Shown in pieces: positions 1 through 5,984 of a DNA stretch of 12,223 bases (within the stretch, counting starts at the first letter, position 1; every line of letters begins with the position of its first letter). The stretch lies in assembly GCA_026391515.1 (NCBI GenBank), contig JAPLEC010000062.1, positions 1 to 12,223 on the forward strand. Reading direction: 5' to 3'. Position numbers and translations under genes: made by a program. The notes below the pieces were generated by a model. It saw only the letters and a list, made by a program, of their open reading frames with translations. It ran no database searches and had not been told where the DNA came from. The DNA comes from Bacteroidia bacterium (GTDB lineage: Bacteria > Bacteroidota > Bacteroidia > Bacteroidales > VadinHA17).

Positions 1-179
1 TTAAATATTAATATTAGGTGACATTATAACTGTCTGACCATTTCGCTCATTAACTAATAACAAAGACACACTTTGTTTAGGCTTAAGTCAATAATAATAG
101 ATGTTCTTTTCATCTTATTAGTTAAAAGATTAGTGTATTGGATGTTTATTGATCACTGTTTCGTCTTTTCTATTTGACA

Positions 180-204
180 TGCAGGTTATTCCTGCAAATT
201 TTTT
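180..204 (+). terminator. possible rho-independent terminator, plus direction
   Basis: TGCAGG (180-185) and CCTGCA (191-196) form a perfect 6-bp stem with a 5-nt loop, followed by AA and a run of T (199-204). The T run lies on the plus-strand side, so it would stop transcription entering from the left, where no gene is visible. It does not have the right polarity for the minus-strand gene ending at 224. The rest of 1-223 shows no convincing ORF or RNA. Confidence 0.35.
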
Positions 205-223
205 ATTTATAGCTTCACAGCTT

Positions 224-436
224 TTATTTCTTTTTAGCAGACATCCATAAAACAACTCCTCCGATTCCCATTACCGCAATACCGGTCAGTGGAGACCATT
301 TGAGGTGATGCCGTTTGTTTGCAGTGATGTTAACATCGCCGATTTTCGCTACTCTCTCTCTGGAGAAGAAGGTGACAGTTGTAAAGATGGTTAACAATAA
401 ACCAATTAGAATGAGGAAATACCCGACTTTTTTCAT
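224..436 (-). CDS. small two-helix membrane protein (70 aa), function unknown
   Basis: A 70-aa protein with an N-terminal hydrophobic helix (about residues 5-24), a polar middle with the motif IGDVNI and a basic patch KRHHLKW (41-47), and a second helix (about 49-66) ending in AKKK. This predicts a hairpin-type inner-membrane protein. The ATG at 436 is 43 bp behind the universal stress protein gene, so the two are probably co-transcribed. I recognise the type as a small conserved hypothetical protein seen in Bacteroidota but cannot assign a role. Its size, two helices and central HLKW resemble the other 70-aa protein at 1067-1279, so the two may be distant paralogs. The stress-gene context suggests, by inference only, an envelope or stress function. 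Confidence 0.75.
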   Translation of the reverse strand: MKKVGYFLILIGLLLTIFTTVTFFSRERVAKIGDVNITANKRHHLKWSPLTGIAVMGIGGVVLWMSAKKK

Positions 437-479
437 TTTAGTTTATATTATGTTTATACTTTTTTCTATTAAACATTTT

Positions 480-950
480 TCATTTTTTTTGTTTGGTTGG
501 GATGATGAATAGCGGTACAGCAGAGTGATGTAAAACTGTTTCCGTTACACTTCCCATTAGTATTTCATCCAGCCATCTCCGGCTGTGAGAGCCCATCACA
601 ATAATATCTGCATGCAAGTCTTTTGCAGTCTTTATTATAGATTCAGCAAAGTCACCCAGCATTGCCATTGTCTTAATAGCTTTATCGCCAAGATGCTGTC
701 TGGATTTATCCAGAAAATTTAAGGATGCTTTTTCCAGTGCATCAACACTGTACAATTGCAATTGGCCTGTTCCCATAAACCCATTAAAACCCATTATCGG
801 AGAATATTCTTGTGATGAATAATAAGCCGGATCTGCCATCACATGCAGCAATGTAATTTCGGCATTCATGGCTTTAGCCATTGAAAAACCTGCTTCTGCA
901 ACTTTTTGTGCAGTTGGATTATAATCAAGTGCAATCAGTACTTTTTTCAT
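480..950 (-). CDS. universal stress protein, UspA family
   Basis: A single Usp domain spanning all 156 residues, the usual length for the family. The N-terminus has the first beta strand KVLIALD with Asp9 where the nucleotide pocket begins, and the next strand carries ITLLHV (32-37). The C-terminal part has DIIVMGSHS (115-123) and then, nine residues on, G133-S134, followed by the last strand VPLFIIP. The family's ATP-binding motif is G-2x-G-9x-G-S/T; here the second Gly is replaced by Ser123, so ATP binding is likely but not certain. No signal peptide, so cytoplasmic. It follows the 1067-1279 gene after 116 bp with no repeated promoter element of its own, so it is probably read from the element at 1384-1452. 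Usp proteins act in general stress and starvation survival. Confidence 0.93.
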   Translation of the reverse strand: MKKVLIALDYNPTAQKVAEAGFSMAKAMNAEITLLHVMADPAYYSSQEYSPIMGFNGFMGTGQLQLYSVDALEKASLNFLDKSRQHLGDKAIKTMAMLGDFAESIIKTAKDLHADIIVMGSHSRRWLDEILMGSVTETVLHHSAVPLFIIPTKQKK

Positions 951-1066
951 CTTATTTGTTTAAATATTCGTTTTATGTCTGATCTAAGAATTAGCTTGCC
1001 ATCTTTAACTAAAAAACATTGAAAGCTATGTGATACACTTTGTGTTTGCATAATTCCGGCAGTAGA

Positions 1067-1279
1067 TCACCATTTCCTCCCGAAAACTACCCAGCCGAGC
1101 AGGAAACCGAGACCCAGACTAATTAGAATCTGGCCCCATTTCAAATGGGCTGTGCTTATCGACCCGCTTTTATGTACCAATCCATTTATCCATTGTCCGC
1201 CGCCTAACAGCAGAAAAGCCACTATTATAACTACAATCGCGATAACGTAAAGTGCAGTTGTCTTTCTACTTATGTTCAT
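1067..1279 (-). CDS. small two-helix membrane protein (70 aa), function unknown
   Basis: A 70-aa protein with a long N-terminal hydrophobic helix (about residues 8-27), a short exposed segment containing HKSGSIS and AHLKW, and a second glycine-rich helix (about 49-66) ending FGRKW. Both ends look cytoplasmic by the positive-inside rule. The ATG at 1279 is preceded by a strong Shine-Dalgarno sequence, unusual in this phylum. It is the first gene behind the repeated promoter element at 1384-1452 and probably leads a unit with the universal stress protein and the 224-436 protein. Its shape is like that of the 224-436 product. I do not recognise a named family. Confidence 0.75.
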   Translation of the reverse strand: MNISRKTTALYVIAIVVIIVAFLLLGGGQWINGLVHKSGSISTAHLKWGQILISLGLGFLLGWVVFGRKW

Positions 1280-1284
1280 AATTT

Positions 1285-1291
1285 CCTCCTT
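1285..1291 (-). promoter_or_regulatory. strong Shine-Dalgarno for the 1067-1279 gene
   Basis: On the minus strand AAGGAGG lies 5 nt before the ATG at 1279. Bacteroidota genes usually lack such a sequence, and I see no comparable one before the other genes here. It fixes the start codon. Confidence 0.6.
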
Positions 1292-1383
1292 AATTGATTA
1301 AGTTAATTAGTATTATGTTAATCCATTATATATAATTAAATCCAAATGGTAATTTCTTATTGAGAGTTGCCATTTATTATTGA

Positions 1384-1452
1384 TAAAGTTAAAGGGTGCA
1401 GGCTCTATTTATGTTACATAACTATTATAAAGATTTACATCATTCACACATT
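1384..1452 (-). promoter_or_regulatory. repeated promoter element, copy 1 (drives 1067-1279)
   Basis: Read on the minus strand: AATGTGTGAATG, then ATGTAAA, 14 nt, ATGTAAC (element 1413-1452), then exactly 21 nt, then the -7-like box TAACTTTA (1384-1391). The -7 consensus in Bacteroidota is TAnnTTTG; here only the last base differs. Transcription would start near 1378, giving a leader of about 100 nt. A 6-bp inverted repeat (AAATGG 1344-1349, CCATTT 1370-1375) sits near the predicted 5' end of the RNA. Confidence 0.75.
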
Positions 1453-1518
1453 CGCTAAAGCGCTGTTTCTTTTGTGATTAAGGTTTATGAACATGTATGG
1501 GTTAATGTGTGAATGATG
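1438..1518. repeat. 15-bp inverted repeat between divergent promoter elements
   Basis: CATCATTCACACATT (1438-1452) and its exact reverse complement AATGTGTGAATGATG (1504-1518) are 51 bp apart. They are the outer ends of copies 1 and 2 of the promoter element, which point away from each other. The repeat is therefore a consequence of two divergent copies, not a separate mobile element. Confidence 0.8.
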
Positions 1519-1572
1519 CAACTGTTTTACGGAATTGTGTAACGGTTTTGAAAACAAGTTGTTTTATCTTTG
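1504..1572 (+). promoter_or_regulatory. repeated promoter element, copy 2 (drives the AsmA-like gene)
   Basis: AATGTGTGAATG, then ATGCAAC (1516-1522), 14 nt, GTGTAAC (1537-1543), then 21 nt to a perfect -7 box TATCTTTG (1565-1572). The predicted start is near 1578, leaving a leader of under 30 nt before the ATG at 1606. This is the only copy on the plus strand and the only one with a plus-strand gene downstream, which supports the orientation rule. Confidence 0.78.
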
Positions 1573-1605
1573 CACCTTCCCATTCTCCAAACATAATACC
1601 AGATC

Positions 1606-3201
1606 ATGAAAAGCGGGAAAATTTTGAAAATATTGCTTGGGATAGCTATTCCATTGCTATTAATAAAATTTTTAACAATAGTCTTTGTTGAGCCCTGGGT
1701 TAGAGAAAAAATACAAACAGAATTGAATGAAAAGAATGGAGATTACCTGATTAAAATAGACAAGGTCCATATTTTGATAATAAAATCAGGGATAGAGCTT
1801 GATAGTATTACAATTTGCCAAAAGCAGAATCATGGAGGTGTCAGGAATTTAAGCGGGGGAATAGCATCCATAAAATTCAAAGGAATCAACCTCGCGAAAG
1901 CAATATTTAAAAAGGATATTAGCATCAATGAAGTAACCATTTCCAATATTATTATTAAGGGTAATATGGCATTTTCGCGAGAAGTAAAACATCCAATCGT
2001 TTCGCCTTTGAATATCCGGATACGCAGAGTATTTTTAGATAAAATAGACCTGGCGATGGGAAACACTTCAACCGCACAATTTTTTTCGGTGAAAAAAGGT
2101 GTTTCAAAAGTGATCGATCTGCAAATTGAGAAACAGGATACCTTATCTCCATATATCGTCAAACAATTTGAATTCGATGCTGAAGAACTCTTTTCAGTTT
2201 CGTCTGACAGCATGTATTCATTTACAGCCAGCGGTATTACTTATTCCACAACTTCAAACACCTTAGCGGCAAACAGCTTTTTTATTCAGCCAAATTACAC
2301 AGATTATGATTTCACATCACGGTATGAATTTCAAACAAGTCCTATTGAAACCGGCTTAAGCAACATTTACGTTCACGATTTTAATGCTGCAGATTATTTC
2401 AGATCAGGTATGCTGAAAAGCTCCTTTATCGGGATCGGGGAAATGGATATGAAAGTTTTTCGTGATAAGCGAAAAGAATTCCGGCATGTGAATAAGCCTT
2501 CATTCCAGGATATGATTTACAACTATCACGGCACTATCCGAATTGATTCAATCGGTCTTATAAAAGGGAATATCGTTTATACCGAACATGCTGAGAAGGC
2601 AAACAACGCGGGAAGTATCAGCTTTAATGAAATCAATGCTAAAATTTACAAAATAACTAACGACACCATTTACAAAACAAAAAACGATTCCTTAATACTT
2701 AAGGGTGACGCCTTATTAATGGGAAAAGGCAAGATAACCGTTTTATTAAAAGGGAGAATATTCGACAGTCAAAACACATTTTCCCTGAATGGGACCCTTT
2801 CGCACCTGGAAGCAAATGAATTGAATCCTATCCTGGAGAAAAATGCTTTTATTTATGTTACATCCGGAACGATAGATTCAATGAGTTTCAGCTTTACGGC
2901 AAATAACGCTAAAGCGACCGGTAAAATGACCATACTTTATCATGGATTGGATATCGCTGTTAAAAATAAACGAACAGATGATACTACTGCTTTCAGAGAG
3001 AGATTTATTTCATTAATTACCAACAGAAAAGTGCTGGATTCAAATCCGATTCCCGATGAAGATATTAGAGAGGGAATTATTGATTATGAAAGAGATCCCG
3101 AAAAATCTCTTTTTGGTTATTGTTTTAAATCTATTCTGTCAGGAGTTAAATCCAGCCTTGTTAAAAGCCCGAAGAAAAAAACAAATGCTTACACAAAATG
3201 A
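1606..3201 (+). CDS. AsmA-like membrane-anchored envelope protein
   Basis: A 531-aa protein with one N-terminal membrane helix (about residues 7-29) and a long beta-rich remainder with no further helices. The first ~70 residues (helix, then a segment ending in YLIKIDKVHI and a leucine/isoleucine-rich strand pattern) resemble AsmA/DUF748-type proteins, which hang from the inner membrane into the periplasm. Near the C-terminus MTILYHGLDIAVKNK (441-455) and a segment around GYCFKSILSGVKSSL (504-518) match the layout I know from Bacteroidota proteins of this group. Related proteins are linked to lipid movement between membranes or outer-membrane assembly; the exact substrate here is unknown. The ATG at 1606 is taken because it directly precedes the membrane helix and lies just behind a near-ideal promoter. 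The gene is convergent with the next one, with 41 bp between the stops. Confidence 0.7.
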   Translation: MKSGKILKILLGIAIPLLLIKFLTIVFVEPWVREKIQTELNEKNGDYLIKIDKVHILIIKSGIELDSITICQKQNHGGVRNLSGGIASIKFKGINLAKAIFKKDISINEVTISNIIIKGNMAFSREVKHPIVSPLNIRIRRVFLDKIDLAMGNTSTAQFFSVKKGVSKVIDLQIEKQDTLSPYIVKQFEFDAEELFSVSSDSMYSFTASGITYSTTSNTLAANSFFIQPNYTDYDFTSRYEFQTSPIETGLSNIYVHDFNAADYFRSGMLKSSFIGIGEMDMKVFRDKRKEFRHVNKPSFQDMIYNYHGTIRIDSIGLIKGNIVYTEHAEKANNAGSISFNEINAKIYKITNDTIYKTKNDSLILKGDALLMGKGKITVLLKGRIFDSQNTFSLNGTLSHLEANELNPILEKNAFIYVTSGTIDSMSFSFTANNAKATGKMTILYHGLDIAVKNKRTDDTTAFRERFISLITNRKVLDSNPIPDEDIREGIIDYERDPEKSLFGYCFKSILSGVKSSLVKSPKKKTNAYTK

Positions 3202-3242
3202 TTAAATAAATCTATGCATTTTATTTTTTATAATACAGATAC

Positions 3243-4343
3243 CTATTTTTTTGCAAGTTCACGAGCCTGACCAACCCAATTGTCCTTCTCGATACGACCA
3301 GGAATAATTTCCAGTACCTCAGTAATGGTTTCTATATCTTCGTGTGTTAGCTTGCTGATTTGATCAAAAGTATAAATCCCAAGCAGGTTCAAACGTTCCT
3401 CAACCCATAATCCAAGTCCGTCAATCAGGGTTAAATTATTAGCCTCATGTTTATGGGCAATTCCCAATCTATCGAAATAAATTCGTCCCTGCCTGTCCCG
3501 GATGCGTTTAAGGAGTTCAGACTTATTGCCTGCGATCCTGACAAGTTCCTTAGCCTGAAGTATCCATTCATCTCTCTCAATTCTGCCGGGGAAGTATTCA
3601 ATTGCCTCAGTAACAGTCTCAACATCTTCTTTGGTAAAATTGCTGATTTGCTGAAACGTATAGATATCCAGCATATTGAGTTTTTCCTTTATCCATCCAC
3701 CAATGCCGCTAATGATGGTTAAGTCATCGGCTTCTTCTTTTTTGGCAATTCCTATTCTATTGTAGAAAATGTTTGTCCTTCTTTCACTGATGCGTTTAAA
3801 CAGTTCCTCTCTTTTATCTTTGAAATGGACAAGTTCCAGTGCCTGAGCAACCCATTGGTCCCTTTCAATCCTGCCTGAAAAGTATATAATAGCATCATTT
3901 ATCGTATCAATATCCTGAGCAGTGAATTTACTGATCTGTCTGAAAGTATAAATATCTAATGCATTCAGATTTGCCTCATTAACAGGACCTATACCGCTTA
4001 TCATTTTCAGGTCATCCTTCTCTTCCTCTGTGGCTGTTCCAAAACTATCGTAATTGAGTAAGTGCTTACGTTGTCTGATATGTTCAAGAATAAAACCTTC
4101 TATAATTTTTTCCTTTTCCTGGAGGCTTTTATTCAGATTAACAATCTCCCCATTCAGGTTTACGATAGAGTTATTCAATTCATGTTTGTCGGATTCAACA
4201 GCAAATATTCTTTTTTCATAAATCGACTTATAATAAAGCCATGCAGTTACATATCCAATGATAGCAGCACCAAGCAACATCGATATTATTTCAATTGTTG
4301 CCACGCCTTTTGATTGTACCAATAGAATTAATAAAGTATTCAT
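3243..4343 (-). CDS. membrane-anchored coiled-coil protein with three helix-hairpin-helix repeats
   Basis: A 366-aa protein in three parts. Residues about 18-38 form a membrane helix. Residues about 45-95 are polar and heptad-like (repeated NLNGEIVNLN type), a likely coiled coil. Then come three copies of a domain starting DDLKMISGIG (109-119), DDLTIISGIG (206-215) and NNLTLIDGLG (302-311), spaced exactly 96 residues apart. Each copy continues with L.IYTF.QIS, D..T...AI, and GRIE(R/K)D.W..QA.EL. This is the helix-hairpin-helix-like domain often annotated in databases as a predicted flap-endonuclease-like protein; I see no nuclease catalytic motif, so that label is doubtful. The domain may bind nucleic acid or act as a protein-interaction module. 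It is 4 bp downstream of the OmpA-domain gene and surely co-transcribed, which points to an envelope role. Confidence 0.8.
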   Translation of the reverse strand: MNTLLILLVQSKGVATIEIISMLLGAAIIGYVTAWLYYKSIYEKRIFAVESDKHELNNSIVNLNGEIVNLNKSLQEKEKIIEGFILEHIRQRKHLLNYDSFGTATEEEKDDLKMISGIGPVNEANLNALDIYTFRQISKFTAQDIDTINDAIIYFSGRIERDQWVAQALELVHFKDKREELFKRISERRTNIFYNRIGIAKKEEADDLTIISGIGGWIKEKLNMLDIYTFQQISNFTKEDVETVTEAIEYFPGRIERDEWILQAKELVRIAGNKSELLKRIRDRQGRIYFDRLGIAHKHEANNLTLIDGLGLWVEERLNLLGIYTFDQISKLTHEDIETITEVLEIIPGRIEKDNWVGQARELAKK

Positions 4344-4347
4344 AATT

Positions 4348-4875
4348 TTATTTTTTAATAGTTATTACAGTTCTCCTGTTATTGGTCCTGCCGGCCGCTG
4401 TATTATTATCATCTAAAGGAGCTTTCTCGCCTTTAGATTCTATTATAATCTTGTTTGCAGATATTCCTTTGCTTTCAAAATAACGCTGCACACTTTGAGC
4501 ACGCCTGTAGCCCAGGGCCTGGTTATACTCATCGGTTCCAATTGCATCGGTGTGGCCTGTGATGCTGAGCCTGGCTTGTGAGTTCTGATTCAGATATGTA
4601 TTTGATTCATTAAAGTACTTGTCTATCCCTGCATCAGAATTGAATTCAGATTTGTCAAATGCAAAGTAGATATTAAGGTTCCCGGGTAATACAGCCTCTT
4701 CAGCTGCTAAAGGCTTACGTAAGGTGTCAACAGCAATGGTATCTTTGTTGTTGACCATTTCAATTTGCTTAGCTGCCGGTTCACTGCACAATCCTTTTAT
4801 CTTACATACATAGAGATGAGTAGATAATGCGGACCAGCCAAAAAATGCAAGAAATCCAATTATAAGAATTTTCAT
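4348..4875 (-). CDS. OmpA-domain peptidoglycan-binding protein
   Basis: A 175-aa protein with an N-terminal hydrophobic segment (residues 2-20) followed by the VCKIKGLC motif common in Bacteroidota relatives, a short linker, and a C-terminal OmpA domain (about 67-174). The domain shows IYFAFDKSEFN, TGHTDAIGTDEYN (106-118), the RRAQSV motif (124-129), and NRRTVITI at the end. Asp110 and Arg125, 15 residues apart, occupy the positions that bind diaminopimelate in OmpA-family domains, so peptidoglycan binding is likely. There is no beta barrel; the N-terminus probably anchors it in the inner membrane or is cleaved. The helix-hairpin-helix gene follows 4 bp after its stop. I found no copy of the repeated element or a clear -7 box just upstream; read-through from the lipoprotein gene (231 bp gap) is possible. 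Confidence 0.92.
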   Translation of the reverse strand: MKILIIGFLAFFGWSALSTHLYVCKIKGLCSEPAAKQIEMVNNKDTIAVDTLRKPLAAEEAVLPGNLNIYFAFDKSEFNSDAGIDKYFNESNTYLNQNSQARLSITGHTDAIGTDEYNQALGYRRAQSVQRYFESKGISANKIIIESKGEKAPLDDNNTAAGRTNNRRTVITIKK

Positions 4876-5106
4876 TGGTTATGATATTAATGTTATAAAA
4901 AATGGCATTTTCATTAGCATATGATTTATTCTTAAAAATTAAATGCCTGTCTGCTGTTTAGAAGCCAAAGAAGGATTTGCCAACGCTCCCTCCCAGGCTC
5001 AAAAATCCATACATCAGGACTATTCGATTGGCACCAACACAAGTTCAAGTAGTGTACCATTAGGGAATAATTCTCCTGATGTTTGAATGATGAATAACCA
5101 TTACAT
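4876..5106. other. intergenic gap without a supported gene
   Basis: A 231-bp stretch between the lipoprotein stop and the OmpA-domain start. An open frame runs from the lipoprotein gene's repeats through this region in another frame, but its upstream half is only the antisense-frame image of the tandem repeat and I do not support it as a gene. I found no clear terminator or promoter. Confidence 0.5.
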
Positions 5107-5577
5107 TTACCGATTGCGATTTCTATTTTGGTTACCGTTAGATTGCCTTTGGTTACTGTTAGATTGCTTTTGGCTACCGTTAGATTGCCAATAACCTTTA
5201 GACCAGGATTTACCGTGTGGAGTAGTCTTCCATTGACCCGATACATATGTCCTTCCTTGTCTCGGATTCGTCCAATAGCCAGACTTTTGCACGTACATAT
5301 GGGATTGATTGTTCCAGCCCCAACCGCCTTCTATCCAGATAGAGACATTGCTTGGACGTGGTGGTACGGAATATGACACATAAGCAGGTTCCGTTGCAAC
5401 ATAACCGGCCATACAGGCATTGAAGAATAATCCTATTCCTGCCAAGCTGACTAAATAAATGAACTTTTTCAGGTGGCTACAGCCTTTTGTATTAACACTG
5501 GTTTCTGCTGCGTTCAATAACGGTTCCCGTTTGATACCGTTTTGAACGTCTTTTTCAAAGTCTTCATTTTTTTTCAT
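5107..5577 (-). CDS. WXXGXW-repeat lipoprotein with a BON-like N-terminal extension (apparent fusion)
   Basis: A 156-aa reading from ATG 5577. Residues 1-32 (MKKNEDFEKDV, REPLLNAAE) resemble the first part of BON-domain stress proteins. Residue 36 onward, LKKFIYLVSLAGIGLFFNAC, is a textbook lipoprotein signal with lipobox FNAC, but its expected start Met is a Leu (CTG, 5470-5472). After Cys55 come spaced motifs IWIEGGWGW, SGYW, SGQW, KGYW, typical of WXXGXW-repeat proteins, then a heptapeptide tail rich in Gln, Asn and Ser. If translation begins at 5577, the signal sits behind 35 extra residues, which is abnormal; if a CTG start at 5472 is used, the product is a normal 121-aa lipoprotein. The promoter element at 5614-5682 lies just upstream, with a ~30-nt leader. 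I chose 5577 over the further upstream ATG at 5616 because 5616 lies at the -7 box. The function of such lipoproteins is unknown. Confidence 0.75.
   Translation of the reverse strand: MKKNEDFEKDVQNGIKREPLLNAAETSVNTKGCSHLKKFIYLVSLAGIGLFFNACMAGYVATEPAYVSYSVPPRPSNVSIWIEGGWGWNNQSHMYVQKSGYWTNPRQGRTYVSGQWKTTPHGKSWSKGYWQSNGSQKQSNSNQRQSNGNQNRNRNR
5127..5189 (-). repeat. three 21-bp tandem repeats in the lipoprotein tail
   Basis: Three consecutive 21-bp units (5127-5147, 5148-5168, 5169-5189) differ from one another at only a few positions. On the coding strand they give heptapeptides QSNGSQK, QSNSNQR and QSNGNQN. A length of 21 keeps the frame, so copy-number change would alter tail length without a frameshift. 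Confidence 0.85.
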
Positions 5578-5613
5578 TTTTAAACTTTTAATTATGAAAA
5601 AAATTTCACAACA

Positions 5614-5682
5614 CAAAGGTGAGCCTATTATTCCCGGGAACTATTACATAACTTAAGGAATAAGTTACATCATTCACACATT
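5614..5682 (-). promoter_or_regulatory. repeated promoter element, copy 3 (drives the lipoprotein gene)
   Basis: On the minus strand: AATGTGTGAATG, ATGTAAC (5664-5670), 14 nt, ATGTAAT (5643-5649), then 21 nt to the -7-like box CACCTTTG (5614-5621). The same box variant is used in copy 6. The ATG at 5577 is about 30 nt past the predicted start. Confidence 0.76.
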
Positions 5683-5758
5683 TTAGGTTATGATAGTTGG
5701 TGGTGGCTCCTGTTGAACTTATTCCTGTGCTGATATCTTTGCCAATGAAGAAGCTCAA

Positions 5759-5941
5759 TTAAAGTCCGGCGATAATGTTAAGGAGTTCTACTTTTGTTTT
5801 CCCTAGCTTATAGCCAAGCATTTCTATCATTTCTTTTTCCTTACCTTCGCGAAAGCACAAATCTTCTTCGGTGATAATTGGATATTTCTGTTTGAGTTTT
5901 TCTTTTATTTTATTCCAGTATCCTGTTGAATTAGTATTCAT
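5759..5941 (-). CDS. CsbD-like general stress protein
   Basis: A 60-aa soluble, charged protein. WNKIKEKLKQKYPIITEEDL followed by FREGKEKEMIEMLGYKLGKT matches the CsbD-like pattern (W..IKGK.KQ.W..LT..DL....GK...L.G...). That family is short and helical, and is induced as part of general stress responses in many bacteria; its molecular action is not known. The Asn/Gly position after IKxK is replaced by Glu, so it is a divergent member. The ATG at 5941 lies 43 bp behind the stop of the DUF6600-like gene, and no promoter element sits between them, so it is probably the second gene of the unit driven from 7056-7124. Confidence 0.78.
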   Translation of the reverse strand: MNTNSTGYWNKIKEKLKQKYPIITEEDLCFREGKEKEMIEMLGYKLGKTKVELLNIIAGL

Positions 5942-5984
5942 AATGTTGATTTAAAGTGTAGGCGGAATTCTCTCTGTAAAGATG

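Noticed and set aside
18..30. GTGACATTATAAC near the left edge, resembling one core of the element
   Set aside because: The expected CACACATT-type flank is absent and the partner core would fall outside the window, so it cannot be supported.
1830..2213. 127-aa minus-strand ORF inside the AsmA-like gene
   Set aside because: Lies wholly opposite a well-supported long gene; its sequence has no coherent domain.
3243..4343. 5' nuclease assignment for the helix-hairpin-helix protein
   Set aside because: No acidic catalytic cluster is visible; only the helix-hairpin-helix-like domains and a membrane anchor are supported.
5079..5098. Plus-strand ATGTTTGAATGATG followed by AATAAC, resembling the start of the repeated element
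   Set aside because: No second core at 21 bp, no -7 box at the right distance, and no plus-strand gene downstream; treated as chance or decayed.
4932..5246. 104-aa minus-strand ORF with repeated NLTV(T/A)K units
   Set aside because: The repeats are another frame of the lipoprotein's 21-bp tandem repeats, and it overlaps that gene on the same strand; the downstream part resembles no protein.
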